Below, one piece after another: positions 44,501-56,339 of a stretch of DNA of 64,000 bases (position 1 is its first letter; every line of letters starts with the position of its first letter). The notes beneath the pieces are model-generated. The model was not told the origin of the DNA. It made no database searches and saw only the letters and a program-made list of their open reading frames with translations. Made by a program: the position numbers and the translations under genes. The stretch comes from Chiua virens (Eukaryota > Basidiomycota > Agaricomycetes > Boletales > Boletaceae): assembly GCA_019787685.1 (NCBI GenBank), contig JAHNUO010000001.1:3224001-3288000 (forward strand). Reading direction: 5' to 3'.

Positions 44501-45600
44501 AGCGTGTTTGGGTAACTCTGAGTGATGTAGAGGGACCTTTCGGTCACAAAAATCAGTCACAGAAAGAAAATACATCGCGCACCGATGTGCTTCATGCAAA
44601 GCCTCGACCATCTGATTCATGAAACGCGCGAGAAAAAGTCGTGATGAATGTAGCCACATTGATAATGATCAACGCTCAGCAACAATGAAAAAAGATTGGA
44701 AGGCTATTCCCCCCGCAATGAGATATGCAATATTAACATGTGTATAATGTACCACCAGTATTGGATGACCGCGTTCCCTTTGCCTGATCCCTGACAACAA
44801 TGAGCGTTCGAGAATCAAAGAAAGTCAACGAGAGCGAGAAAGCTTCCAATCTGACCAGTCGTCCGTCCATTGCAATCATCTACCAACGATTCACAAAGTC
44901 CACAGAACACATCAAGAACACGTCACACGAACACTCTCGCAAACGTTCCATGACTGCGGGAAAATAGGCAAGGGGAAAGAATCAGAAAGTAAAAAATGTC
45001 TTATCATCGACCATTTCAGCACGCGTGAAAAGTCAAGTGGAAAAATGCTGTAGAACGCATTGCACGCATGGCGTCCTTGTTTCCTATGGCGAATCGCGAA
45101 TCGAGAGTCGCCAACGAGTCACTTGGCGTTAGAAGCTGTTATCCACAAGAATGGTTCTAGGGGGCGCCTTCTGGCACTAAACGGGTGCGATCGTGGATGA
45201 AAAACACCAGATAGATATCTCAGACTGCGCGATACACGGGAGACACAGAAAACCGGTTCTGCATTCTGGTTCGAAAGAAAGAAGGAAGCGGAAGCACCGT
45301 CCCCTTGACGTCCGACGTTCGGACACCCGTGCCTAGCTGTACACATTGCTCGGCAACTTCATATCAGCCACCTCCTACCGAAATCCACCAATGGCGTTGC
45401 CAGCGAGAAGCGTGCGATGCTAACGGAGCCAGAGCAGCGGATACTGAGGTCATACAATCAACCAACCATCGTCTGTTCGTGGGTATCCCCACACGTGTGT
45501 TCGCGATAGAAATCGAGGGTATCTCCAAGGCATGGGACAGACCAGCCAGTTCCCCGCGGACGTTAAATAATGTCGATAACCGACGGCCAAATCCTAACCT
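41570..45600. other. Long stretch without recognisable gene
   Basis: About 4 kb of moderate-GC sequence. Only short competing frames are present, with no family motif and no exon chain I can defend. The sole clear structure is a perfect 13-bp inverted repeat at 43994-44044. The part nearest 45.6 kb is the downstream side of the membrane-protein gene. Confidence 0.45.
43994..44044. repeat. Perfect 13-bp inverted repeat, CGTACGACGTACG
   Basis: CGTACGACGTACG at 43994-44006 is mirrored by CGTACGTCGTACG at 44032-44044. The 25-bp centre itself contains GATCGATC. The arms are strongly CpG-rich, in contrast to surrounding DNA. Confidence 0.85.
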
Positions 45601-45616
45601 TTCCATCAGAACTTCT

Positions 45617-46406
45617 TCATTTGAAGCCAAAAGACACATACTCGAGCAACGCAATCAACGATTGAATCACCGCCCACACAAACGGGATCCACCTGTATCG
45701 TTTATCAATTGTGCACGCGAAAATACGAGGTGATAGTGGACGTACGTCGACATATAGAAGCCCCCCGATTGATACACCCACAAGAGCACGAATGCGAGGA
45801 CGGTCGCACCGACCACCGCACTCATCAAACTGAATCCGAGAAAGGCGAGTAGGACGAGGAGCGAGAACGTCCATCGAGACGACGAACGACGACCGGGTGG
45901 CTGTGGCGGGGAGGCCGGTTTCAGCCCCTCTTCGGCGGTGGATGGCGGCGGCGAGGGTACGCGCCAGAGGGTTTGAGATTGCGTTTGAGATTGCGAGCGT
46001 GAATGCGAGTGGGGTTGCGTATTGTACGAGTGTGACCGCGAGTGTCTGTGAGTGTGTGCATGTTCGCGTGTGGCAGGAGACTCGAGCACGATCGACGCAT
46101 CCCCAGCGATTCTCCCCGGGGGAAAGAGAAAGTTGAAAAAGGCATAGAGGCCAGCGATGAAATTAAACGGGAGGTGAAAAATGAGTGTCCAGTATAAAGT
46201 GAACCTGAAGACGTCTAGGATGGCCCTCAGTCTTTGGCAATGGTGAATTGACACTGGCAGCAGCTAAATTGGTACGTACCTGTGGAGTTGGTGAGGTAAT
46301 AGCCACCTGGTCGAATGGCTGGACCAAGGAAACCAACCTCCGTGGCAGGGCTGTAGAGCGAGGGCCAGGAAAAGTTGTTGAAGTAGGCGCTTGAATACGA
46401 GCTCAT
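45617..46406 (-). CDS. Small multi-pass membrane protein, conserved in basidiomycetes
   Basis: Exons 46406-46280, 46214-45746 and 45692-45617 join in frame to 223 residues, with GTACGT donors and TAG/CAG acceptors. The N-terminus reads WPSLYSPATEVGFLGPAIRPGGYYLTNSTD. Hydrophobic helices follow: about residues 46-75 (LYWTLIFHLPFNFIAGLYAF), 155-190 (LLVLLAFLGFSLMSAVVGATVL, probably two passes), and a last one (WIPFVWAVIQSLIALLEYVSF). A His/Ser-rich loop (HTHRHSRSHS) lies between. The first ATG in frame at 46433 is possible, but MSSYSS matches the usual start of homologues as I recall them. Topology of four or five passes; function unknown. Confidence 0.75.
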
Positions 46407-46615
46407 GTTGAGTCGAAAGCATGTCACCGGCACATCTAACGTGGCAAGTCGGGGTAACTAAGTGTACCATTTCAGGTAAGTAACCTCTTTGTACAACTGC
46501 ATCCTTTAGCTAGCTAGACGCCGTTTCAATCCAGCAGAACAATACATGCAGTCTCCAAGCTTCAGGCGTATACATGATGACAAAATCAGCGCCATAATAA
46601 AAGGACGAAAAAAAG

Positions 46616-48728
46616 TCATCCATCATCGTCCACCATCATATCTTGGCGTTTTTCTTCTGATCTCGCGCTCCGTTTCTCCCAAATACGTTCTCCTCCCTCC
46701 TCGCGCAGGGATTGAAATCCAGACTTGGGCGTCTGATATCCGTCTGCGCCTTGCCCATCCTCATCCAAACGTAACTCGCTCAGCGAGGCTCGTGCCGACA
46801 TTTCACCGAGGCGAATCCCCATCCGAAGCCCATCGGGTGATGGGTATGTTACTGGGGTGGATGGTATCGAGAGTGGTGTACCGGTTTGTGCGGGTGTTGA
46901 CGGAGTAGACGATAATCCAGGCAGCGATGATTGCCGATATTGTCTACTCGGTGACATTGTCGGATCCAACGGATCCTCTGGTGCAGGCTGCGGGCGTTGA
47001 ACACCAATGATACGTAGTCGTTCCACCCATCTGCAATGTCGAGTGGACGTCAAGACCTCTGACTTGACTATCAGAGTTATAACTTACGCGTCTGCACGGT
47101 CCAGGCTTTCTTTGACAACACCTGTGACACCGCGCATCATATCCAAACTTTCTGTTGCGAGAGTTAGAATGTGCTGAGCTGCACGAGTCGCCGCACCAGC
47201 AGTCGGACGGCTCATGCTTGCACGTGGAGAGGCAAGAGGTGACGGAGCGCGAGAGGACACGGGTGTTACAGATAGAGAGCGATCTGGTCCACCGGCAGTA
47301 CGTTCTTTGCGTCTACCTCTTAAACCTCGCCTGTTATTTCCTGCACCACCTGCAGATGCACCCGCCGCCGAGCTTGCACCTGGTGTACCATCCGGTATTC
47401 CATGGGTGTTACTCGCACCCGCCGCACTAGCCCATCGTTGTGGAAGGTGAAGGATGAATCCGCGGACGCGCGCCCGAGCGGGTTCGGGAAGTGCACCGCC
47501 GGCGTATTTGCTGACTACGTCTACCACTTGGCGGATGGTGTCCACCACGTCCCTGCGGACATCATGCAATGTGCGCATGTGCGTTAGGGAGATATAAGCG
47601 TCTGATACCGATGCATCGACGACGTAAGATTGAATGGATTCGATGAAGTCACGGAGAATAACAATTTGAGAGTCGATATGCGTTGTGGCATACTGTAAAA
47701 TAGGATGTTAAGTCAAGTGTAGGATGACATGTCCAAGACACGAACTTGAAGCCACTGGAGGCAATACTTTAAGCGACGCATGCTTTCTTCGCTGACGGCG
47801 GCACCGATACCGCCGGCTTCAAGAAGGACGGTTTGCCATCGACTGCGGGGGATGACTTGACGATTAGGATTCTGTTCATTGTAATCCTGAGACTGTGGTG
47901 TGGGAGTGCGGCTTTCGAAGGCTGAAGGTGGAGGAAGCGAGGAAGACGGAGAGGCTGGGGTGACGAGATCGGGTATCAGAAGACAGTCGGCGTCAGATAA
48001 GATAAAGTGGTACAACCATCAGTGGCGTCGGAAAGAAGATCATCTTGGTCGTGAGGGACTTTGGGGGCACTTTGTAGTTCTCCGGTGTCCGGGCTGTGAG
48101 AAGCCGGGACATCGACTGGCATTTTGTCGTCCGAGGTGGACGCGCGACGATACCGTTCGAGCTAGAAAAAGGGAGGAAGGATGATATAGTGTAAATAGGG
48201 ACGGAAAGATGTGATGACAGACCCTATCAAGTTGTCTGCAGGCGAACTCATCGAGCTGATTGACGTCGACAGGTAATCTATCGATGACGGGACGGGAGAT
48301 GTTCTTGACAGAGCATTCCATCATCTCTGCGCCGTACTGACAAGCAGGGACGGATAAGACACGGGAAGATTAAGACAGGAAAGAATGGAGGGACGGACTT
48401 TGACGACACGTGAGCTTGCTTTTCCATGCTCATATGCTCTCAATGCGGTACCGACGAGAGGTATACTAGTCACTCTGGAGACGAAGTCGGGGTGCCCAAG
48501 CTCTGGGAGGGGGGCGGTTGCAGGAAGCAAGCGGGAGGTAGACGCTGGATGGGATACAAGTCAATATGGGTGCAGGACGCGGAATGAGAAGAACGTGCGT
48601 GGGGATGATCTGGTGCCGTTCTTCATGTCGCCGAGAGCACAGACGGCGATGCGGACACTCTCGTCCTGGTCGTCGAGCGAGTTCGAGCTCGACGACGCCG
48701 ACGAGGAGGAGGACGATGGAGTGGACAT
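46616..48728 (-). CDS. OPI1: Opi1-family transcriptional repressor
   Basis: Exons: 48728 to about 48599, 48544-48399, 48336-48223, 48161-48017, 47954-47746, 47692-47088 and 47030-46616, about 587 residues. Conserved Opi1 blocks are SLDDQDESVRIAVCALGDM, then FVSRVTSIPLVGTALRAYEHGK, YGAEMMECSVKNISRPVIDRL, SRWQTVLLEAGGIGAAVSEESMRRLKYCLQWLQ and HMRTLHDVRRDVVDTIRQVV. In yeast Opi1 represses phospholipid-synthesis genes and is held at the ER/nuclear membrane when phosphatidic acid is high. The last exon is low-complexity Pro/Ser. Exon 1's donor is not resolved: a GC donor at 48598 keeps frame, while the GT at 48594 does not. Confidence 0.9.
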
Positions 48729-48952
48729 CCAAGGAGTGGATGATTGTGGCGCCAAAGAACGCGCACATACTCCATGCAATTTCACGTGTTTGGGTAGATG
48801 CCATAAAAGAATGAACCAGAAAAGGAAATCCCCTGAGTATGATGACATATGAATATTCTATTGAATTGGTCCCCTAATTCGAATATCGACCAGCCACAGA
48901 ATATATTTCCTAGTCACATAAATCTCGACCAGAATGTCTGTTTTCTTCACTC

Positions 48953-49875
48953 ATGTCGACAATGGCAGACATGGACTTGTTCCACAGCCAATTCACCGTC
49001 TTCGATGACAACAACCACGACCTCGTCTGGTCACCCGACTCTCTCGAACATCCTGACTGGGATTCGCTCGATGGCAGCCTTCTCCACCAACCCTCCACCC
49101 CAGACTGTCCCCTTGGCTTGCTCCCCGACCCAAACCGTCGTCATTGTTCCACCACCAACCCCGCTCCTTTTCATCCTCAGCCCACCGTGCGCCTCTCCGA
49201 CCTCTCCCTCCCCTCCAGCGTACCCATGACCATGCAGATGCCCATCTCGAACCTCCCCCCCTTCCAAATACCACTCTCTGCCTCCACCTCAGGTACTCTC
49301 AGCGACACCACCGACTTGCAATTCTATGGCAGCACAGATCCCTCCTCCGAAGACATGGACAGCGAATTCGACCCCGCGGATTCAGACTTTATTCCCTCTC
49401 CTAGCATCAACCCAGCATCCATTTCTGCACCATCCGTGGACTCACACGCCATTCGTCCATCTCGTCGTGGTTCCCGTTCCATGATCAGAGTCCCCGTCCC
49501 GATTCCCGGCCTCGCAAAGAAGTCTCGCGGTCGAAAAGTACCCACGTCCAACGGTGAGCCCGTCTACGCCGCCAGCAGGGACAAGACGAAAAAAGGCGTG
49601 CGTACGTATACCTGCCAGGCGGACGGGTGCGGAAAGTGTTTTGTCAGGGGTGAACACCTCAAGCGTCATATTCGCTCCATTCATACCAACGAAAAGCGTA
49701 GGTCACACTTGGTTCTTGCCGTTCTTGCGTTCCGGTACTCGTCGCTTACGCTTGTTGCTCCTAAGCATGGGTGTGCAAATATGGGAACTGCAGTCGTGCA
49801 TTTAGCAGGCGGGACAACTTGAACCAGCACCTCCGCATCCATAACCTGCAGGACGGTGATTCTGGTGATGTTTGA
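48953..49875 (+). CDS. Two-finger C2H2 transcription factor (Msn2/Msn4-like)
   Basis: Exons 48953-49697 and 49766-49875 join to 284 residues. The intron (GTAGGT...AAG) splits the linker between the two fingers. Finger 1 (from Cys221) is C-x4-C-x12-H-x4-H with GEHLKRHIRSIH. Finger 2 (Cys252-His274) is C-x4-C-x12-H-x3-H with SRRDNLNQHLRIH. The EHLKRHIRS and DNLxQH contact helices match yeast Msn2/4, which bind the stress element AGGGG; the same target is likely but inferred. The N-terminal 200 residues are Ser/Pro/Asp-rich, as in an activation domain, followed by a basic KKSRGRK stretch. The second ATG (48962) is an alternative start. Divergent from Opi1 with about 225 bp between start codons. 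Confidence 0.9.
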
Positions 49876-50159
49876 TGGGCCCCTCAATAGGGGCTTCTTC
49901 CAAGAGATTAGGTTATGCCTCCGTATTTTGTTATCGCGCGCACATATCATCTCTTGCTATCGTTATTTTATCTTTATCCAATCTATTGTTCGGACAATTC
50001 ATTTCAGGGTTTATTGGGCGTCGCTTTTCTTTGAACATGTGTGGCATGGCTTGTAGAATCACATATGATGTTGTGAATCGGTCTGTGCGAATGGAGAAAA
50101 GAAATATACATTCGAAGGTACAATCAGGATAACCCATCCCTCCTATCCTCCGACTGTCC

Positions 50160-50944
50160 TCATGCCTCCGTGGGTTTTCTGGAGCGCTTCTTGGCGACGG
50201 TGTTCTCTCTGCAAGCGTGTCGTTGTACCGACAGACGTCAAACAAAGGAGCAAGTGATTGGCTCACCTGAACCCGTTCTTGAATCGCCTCGATACGTCCT
50301 TGAGATACCGCATACGACCCGTTCCGGTCGTCTTTCGGCGCTTGGCCTTTTGTCCCCACTCGTATGAACGAAGTTTGGCAGCGGGGTATCCACATTGCCC
50401 GCAAGCTAAGTGTACACATGTGAATGAGCGGCATTGCAGGCTCGGGTATAAAAACGCACTCTTGTGTTGTCTGTGGAAAGCTCGGTTGCCACAGCGCCGG
50501 CAGAGCGTGTGGGTCTTGGTGTGACGCTTACTGCAGGATGTTTAACCGCAGGCGTAAAGACGGTGCAAATTCAAATGAGTGGGAAGGACAGCGAGGGAAC
50601 GGATGCTAACGAGAACGTACCCAAAGGACGAAGTACCTGATCATCACGCGAGGAAGAACGAGGGGTGAAAGGTTACGCAAAATGACCGATCGTCAGTAGG
50701 CCTGTAGAAACCTCGTTGGAAACCAACCTTTCGTCTGTCAAGGAAAAAAAAGCAGAGGTGGTGGTCAGCGTCCCTAGCATTCAACCAAAAACACATCTCG
50801 AGGACAATCTTCCCAACCCCATCCAACCAATCTTGCGTACATCCACCCGCCAACTGCTTCATCCAGCCTCCTTGAGCGTCCAAAGCGACGTCCAGAGGGA
50901 CAGAAAAGTGTCTCATGAATCAGAGCAACATTGTTACTCACCAT
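50160..50944 (-). CDS. RPL37: 60S ribosomal protein eL37, six coding exons with 7-nt microexon
   Basis: Coding exons: 50944-50942 (ATG only), 50734-50728 (7 nt), 50636-50621 (16 nt), 50530-50460, 50405-50267 and 50208-50160. They total 285 nt, 94 residues. The protein starts [19 protein letters not shown], carries the four-Cys zinc ribbon (CRRC...CGQC), then [27 protein letters not shown] and [11 protein letters not shown]. This is full length for eL37. Donors are GTGAGT, GTTGGT, GTACGT, GTGCGT and GTGAGC; every acceptor is AG, and the first has a strong T-tract. The ATG-only first exon is a known habit of fungal ribosomal-protein genes. Confidence 0.93.
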
Positions 50945-51090
50945 GTTGTCGTCTTCTTGAGGATTGTGTTTGAGGGATACTGGTGAGAGGCAATCAACGA
51001 CACTGAGGCTGAGAACGTGGGAAAAACATAAGATGAGTTACCATGTATAGACAATTACCCAAAGTATGGTACAGATCAAGCTCATGTGCA

Positions 51091-52659
51091 CTATTCAATT
51101 ACAATCCCCGGAGGCGGGTACCCCGGCGGAATGACAATAGGTTGCGCAGGAATATACCCATGTGGGTACACAACACCTGGCCACTGTCCTGGTCCATCCA
51201 CGCCCGCATCCACTCCCCACCTCGCTGCACGCCCTCGCTCGCTCCACAACTCTGCCGCCGACTGCATCGCCCACATATCCCACTCCGACCAATACGCCCG
51301 TCTCTCCATTTCCTCTGGCCGCTCGTTGTACCACGAAGGATCCGCACCCTTGCGCACCCTTTCGCGCAGTCGACTTCGCGGTGTCTGGCTCGGGACATAC
51401 GGGTGTGCAATTTGCTCCTCGGATACCCAGGGGAGACCATCGACGAATCGCCGCATGCGCGCGAGCGTCGAGGCGAACGAACCACTGGGTGACAATAGTT
51501 CGTCAAACGTCGCTTTGGGACCCTCGGGGAACCTGATCCTCTCCGTCGGTGCGGAGAAAAACTGGGTTTCGACAGGCGGGATGACGGGCATGTGATCATG
51601 CAGCGTTTGTGAGCCATCATCAAAGGGAGGCACGGATGCAGGTCTGACGGGCTCCTGCACAGCTACCGCAGGGTGTCTTGGCATACCTGCGACGGGGGAC
51701 ACCGGGCGGAGCGACCGAATCGAGTTGCGGAGCGGGGAAGGGGGCACAGAGTCCGAAGGCGATACGATCGTGATCGGGGGCGCGATATCGATGGAAGGAG
51801 CGGGCGCGGACGAGGCCACAGACGGCATACGGACCGAGCCAGGAGGGACGATGGGCGAAGCGCCGCCGCGTGGAGACACGACCCTCATCGAGGGTACAGG
51901 TGATGCATGCAGCGAAGCGGGAGGAACAGCATGCACAACGGCGCTGCTGGGGGAGGGGATTTTCATGGAGGGGACAGGAGACCCTGGGCGCAGTGAGGCG
52001 GGAATGACGGCAGGTGTAGCGCCGAGATTCGATCGACGCGCGTAGGGGGAGGTGTACGGCGCCATGCTCCGTTCATCTGACTCTGGGGGCGTCGGGTGGA
52101 TATACTGGGTAGCGTCGCTCGGGTCGCTCATGCCTGGCGCAGGTACTTCCATGGTCTGGCTGATGTATGATCCGGATTGCGACATGTACGGGGGCTGGTA
52201 GGCGTGCCCAGAGAGCTTCTTGAGTCCGTGCCAGAATGATTTGAGGAGACCTGTGCCGCTGCGTGAGCGTTTATGCTGGGGACGATATGGGTCTACGAGT
52301 TCGGGCGGTAGGAAGATGTCGTCGACCGCCATATGCTCCCCAACCGTTGGGGCAGGGCTGGGCGGGGCAGCGCTCGCTGGGCGAAACACAGGGGAAGACG
52401 GTGCCTGCTGGGGAGACAACCACGGTGCGGGGGATATCCTGCTGCTGGTACGGGGTGTCTGCAATCCAATCGGGTCGGGGGAAGATATCCAAGTCACATC
52501 TCTGATGTGGGGTGTCTGATGTACAGAGTGACTGTAGCGATTCTTTCTGTGAGGAGGGGGTGCGAAATCGCGACGGTAAGGATCCTCGTCTTCATCCGTG
52601 AACGTCTCTGCAACGTGTACGCCGCGTGGGGAGGCATAGTCCATATAGCGGGGTCCCAT
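51091..52659 (-). CDS. Single-exon Pro/Ser-rich orphan protein (522 aa)
   Basis: An unbroken frame of 522 residues. It starts MGPRYMDYASPRGVHVAETF. A long disordered Pro/Ser region has SP-type repeats (PGSPVPSMKIPSPS, ASPVPSMRVVSPR). A more ordered C-terminal part has FDELLSPSGSFASTLARMRRFVDGLPW, RRAYWSEWDMWAMQSAAELW and the end PIVIPPGYPPPGIVIE. No signal peptide or membrane segment is visible. I know no family; it resembles lineage-specific basidiomycete proteins. Strong codon bias and lack of breaks support a real gene. Repeated SPxPSM units suggest phosphorylation targets, which is speculation. Confidence 0.7.
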   Translation of the reverse strand: MGPRYMDYASPRGVHVAETFTDEDEDPYRRDFAPPPHRKNRYSHSVHQTPHIRDVTWISSPDPIGLQTPRTSSRISPAPWLSPQQAPSSPVFRPASAAPPSPAPTVGEHMAVDDIFLPPELVDPYRPQHKRSRSGTGLLKSFWHGLKKLSGHAYQPPYMSQSGSYISQTMEVPAPGMSDPSDATQYIHPTPPESDERSMAPYTSPYARRSNLGATPAVIPASLRPGSPVPSMKIPSPSSAVVHAVPPASLHASPVPSMRVVSPRGGASPIVPPGSVRMPSVASSAPAPSIDIAPPITIVSPSDSVPPSPLRNSIRSLRPVSPVAGMPRHPAVAVQEPVRPASVPPFDDGSQTLHDHMPVIPPVETQFFSAPTERIRFPEGPKATFDELLSPSGSFASTLARMRRFVDGLPWVSEEQIAHPYVPSQTPRSRLRERVRKGADPSWYNERPEEMERRAYWSEWDMWAMQSAAELWSERGRAARWGVDAGVDGPGQWPGVVYPHGYIPAQPIVIPPGYPPPGIVIE

Positions 52660-52882
52660 TGGGTGGTTAGGTTAATGTGCTCTCTCAAAAAGAAAGATAA
52701 GATGAAGTGAACTAATGCTTGGGAGGAGGTTTTGATTAGGGATTGATCCCCAGTCAAAACCTACAACATAGAAATCCAGAGTAGTACAAACATATACAAA
52801 TGTTAATTTGCGCATACACGGAAATACAACGGGAGTGTCGATTCCTCCCATCTTTTACAAAATGACATCATACCATCGAAAT

Positions 52883-52966
52883 AACGAACAAGATACGAAA
52901 TAAGTGAGCAAGATACGAGTTAAACTAACAAGTTACGAGGTAAACGAGCAAGATACGAGACTCGAT
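52883..52966 (+). repeat. Four copies of a 20-bp repeat, AACAAGATACGAG type
   Basis: GAACAAGATACGAAATAAGT, GAGCAAGATACGAGTTAAAC, AACAAGTTACGAGGTAAAC and GAGCAAGATACGAGACTC follow head to tail. The copies differ at a few sites. Confidence 0.85.
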
Positions 52967-53050
52967 TGACTCCATCGGCTACCCGTCCCGGTGGACCGGC
53001 CTTCTTTCTTCGTCCAAGCACTGTCGTTGGGCCTGGTATCTACTGACCTC

Positions 53051-53112
53051 GAACTACTGGACGTTGGACAAAGAACTTTCCCTCTAGCTTTTTTCCCAAC
53101 GTCCAGCAGTTC
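53051..53112 (+). other. Hairpin with 17-nt arms before the Plavaka-like ORF
   Basis: GAACTACTGGACGTTGG (53051-53067) pairs with CCAACGTCCAGCAGTTC (53096-53112) at 16 of 17 positions. It ends 8 bp before the ATG at 53121. It may be a terminal or leader structure of the transposon. Confidence 0.7.
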
Positions 53113-53120
53113 TTCTAGAT

Positions 53121-54227
53121 ATGCCGACTTGCAATTGTCGACGACGATGCGGAGGCACGCCGACCCAAGTTTCCCATTCGACATATCGCACCCACAAAAA
53201 GTATCGTGACGACGACGCTAAGGCCGATAGAGCGCTCGCTACAGGAAACTACCAAGATCTCATTCTTGCCTCCAGCCAGCCGAGTGCACGACAGCGACAG
53301 CCAACTCCAGAATCGCGCGAAGATTTGCATTTCGAGAGCTTGCGCACCTCCATGCAGACCGGGCTCGATACAACCAATTCTCCCCTGCGAGAGGTATGTT
53401 TCACCATCGATATTTTGTCTTTGTGTATCTACTTACCGGCCCAGCATTCTCTGCGAGCCACTGTCGAAGACGCAGACAGTGACAACGAGTTTGCAGACCC
53501 CGAACCTTCTCAACATCCGCGAGCTTCAACACTCCCCAATTCTCCCCCTCGCAGATGGTCCCCAATGCCTTCTCCCGGTCCTGGCTTTCACCCCCACTCC
53601 CCTCCACCTCATTCTTCAGATTCCCTGCCTGATGAGCCTGATACCAACCAAGGCGTTTTGAGCCCAGATTCCTCTGGTCGGGATCTACCTCCATCTCTCG
53701 ACACCGACGCCGACGTGCTTCTGAACGAGATCTACGACAACGTTAAGCTTGCTGATCTACGTGCATCCCTTGCATTCATTCTCGGCCTGCAAACAGCTTC
53801 TCTCGACGATCCCAATACCGGACTCTCAAAGGAAGCCATTGATTGCCTGCGCCACCCACTACAAGATACACTGAACCTTGACAGGGACCCCATTCTCCGA
53901 CTCGCCATTCGCCTCTACCTCGAACTCAAGAACGCTGATGAAGACTATCTCAAAGTACGTGCTGCCTTGCAACAATTCAATCCGGTTCTCGAGCTACCAG
54001 GGATCTCCCGCATCAAAACCATCGCTGCCGAACTAAGCGGTATCGAGGAAATGACTGTTGACATATGTCCTTGCAAGTGTATTGCGTTCACGGGACCATT
54101 TGCTCGTTCTACCGAGTGTCCCGAGTGCGAGGAGGCCCGCTATGATGAAAACAACAAACCTTGCCAGAAGTTTACATTGTTTCCGATCGGCCCTCAGTTA
54201 TGCATCACTTCTGCTGTCCAACCCTAG
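53121..54227 (+). pseudogene. Plavaka-like transposase, N-terminal region only
   Basis: Exon 53121-53393, an intron of 51 bp (GTATGT...CAG), then exon 53445-54227. The protein begins MPTCNCRRRCGG...STYRTHKKYR, has an acidic/Pro-rich linker, and a zinc-ribbon-like block CPCKCIAFTGPFARSTECPECEEARYD followed by FTLFPIGPQLC. The sequence CP.C...RYD.....F...P.GPQ is how I recall the start of Plavaka/Tnp2-type fungal transposases, which normally continue for several hundred residues with a DDE core. Here a stop comes 8 residues later and AT-rich unrelated DNA follows, so the element is truncated. Confidence 0.55.
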
Positions 54228-55260
54228 AGAGGGGACTGGTGCAGAGATATTGGTGCATTTGTCTTCACCATGTCCTCCAGAACCCCAGAGTAATATGTAT
54301 GTATGTATGTAACCCTTTTCACATGATACCATTGAATTGACAAGTTCCATCAGTGTCAAGTTAGTCATTGCAGTTGGTATTGATCATCTCAAGGCTGCCA
54401 ATCCAATAACCAAATTGACTTGAATTCATAGATAACCACATTAAGAAAATGCAAACTTCACATTGTGTGAACTTCATGTTTGTGGTCTTTCTCTTTACAC
54501 TTGCTCACTACTTATTTTTGTGGGGTGCAGTGATTGGGTCAATGTTGAGTAAACTCTGTATGTTCCTTAATTGCTCCACATGCACAATGTTCCCTAGTAA
54601 CCTATACACTAGTATTGATTCTCGGAATGTGGTTCTTTGCCGGTGGCTTGCGGTTCTTGGAACAAGGATTTGATCAGAGTGAGCCAAACCTATTGAACTA
54701 ATTACAATCATCACTGAGCAGTACCTCAGCCACAACTCAGATTCATTCATCACTACTTACTATCAGTGTTGATGCACTGCTCCTTCCGACAGCATATCAT
54801 TTTGTGCTCAGTAGTGGCCAGGAGTCAAGTACTATACAACAGAGAGTTAACAGTGTCATTTCGTCCCAATTTCAACAGGTCTTGAATGATCCAATAACTG
54901 TCCCAATCATCATAATCTATGCAAAAGGAGTGCGTCAGCTCCATGGCAAAAGTAATGATAGAGAAAATGTCGAACCTTGTTCTCAGTAACATCCATTGGG
55001 AATAATGAAGCTGTCATTCAACGGGATAAAGGTACTTTCACACTCTTTGTCAGGGTATATGCTACAAAGAGTGGATTGGTTGACTTGGCGTGCAAGCATG
55101 AAAATCATCGTCTTCAAATGCAATGATATCGCTTGAACTTGAAGAAGTTAGCAAGAACTTGTCGAGCACTCTTGGCGATCACATAATGCAGTCACATTAT
55201 CATGATGCACATGAGCAGCCCAGACTGACAATATCACCATGCACATGGAGAATCCATTGC
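54228..55260. other. AT-rich DNA without gene
   Basis: The composition changes sharply after the truncated transposase. (TGTA)4 at about 54296-54311 is a small microsatellite. Minus-strand frames at 54508-54753 look partly coding (GNIVHVEQLRNIQSLLNIDP) but are not recognised. Confidence 0.4.
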
Positions 55261-55264
55261 GGGC

Positions 55265-56045
55265 CTGGAAGGCACTCATATATATGTGAGTGGGCCTGCC
55301 TGAGCAGGGGGAGGTATGAATTGTTTTCAACGAGACAGGCCCAGATGGTGTATAGGAGCCCACAAACCTATAGATGAGGAAACCCACCAAGGGAGAGGGT
55401 ATAGAATCCATATACCTGTGTAGACCAGGTGAGCAAACACGAAAGGGCCTGCGAGGGCATAGCAGACGTTGTCCTGATCACACAATCAGGCCCACAGACA
55501 AAGATAGACAGGGTCACATAGAGGCAAGTAGGCCTGCAAAAAACATATTGGATGGAAAACAGATCATACGAACAGGCCCACATCCAAATATGGACCAGAT
55601 GGCAGCTGCGGGAGCATTAGGTCAGTGGGCCCAGAAAGATAGTTGAATGGAGCCTAGAAGAGACAAGCAGCCCATATCAATATACGAACCAGGATGTGCG
55701 GGCCCACACTGGCATAATATATGGAATCTCAATAAGATGTGCGGGCCCTTGTGTGCTCAGTGGATGGAAATACAATCAGCTAGGTGGGCCCACACGGGAA
55801 TGATAGCCAGAACCTTGATTAGATGTGTAGGCTCGTGAGTGCTTAGCGAATAGACATGTGATCACATGTGTGAGCCCATGTGAGCATAGTATCTGCAATG
55901 TTGATGAGACATGCAGGCCCACACATGCTATGCAGATAGAAATTGAATCACACATGTGGGCCCACATGGGCATGGTGGATACAACCTGGATGAGATAGGC
56001 GGGCCCATGCATGCATTGCAGATAAAAGTCAAATCACACATGTGT
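55265..56045 (+). repeat. Degenerate minisatellite with GGGCCCACA motifs
   Basis: The motif GGCCCACA/GGGCCCAC or close variants recurs every 50-70 bp. Around it come CACATGTG palindromes and TAGATGTGCGGGCCC-like blocks. Unit borders are blurred. No coding potential. Confidence 0.6.
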
Positions 56046-56339
56046 TATGAGTGCTCTTTGCTGGTACCCTAGGGTGCATTTAGAACCCCATCCTAGGGTT
56101 TAATAGATCCTAGAATAGGGTTTGGTAATAAATCTATGTTCTATAAAAGGCCTTGAGTATAGTAAACTGGGTAGTACTCAGACTGTATTGACTCTATCTG
56201 TGTATAGTGATGTGATTGTAAGTAAGAGTGCTGTGAAGAACAGTAGAAAAACAGTAAAGATGACAATTGCCACAGACATGCAAGCTTACCATCTAGGACA
56301 GAGAACAGCACACAGCTTACATGGCATGTGAGAATTGCT

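Noticed and set aside
49931..50434. 167-residue minus-strand protein
   Set aside because: It is an out-of-frame reading through exons and introns of the eL37 gene.
51099..52710. Plus-strand and other-frame proteins over the orphan gene
   Set aside because: GC-rich coding DNA gives open shadow frames; only the 522-residue frame has consistent codon use.
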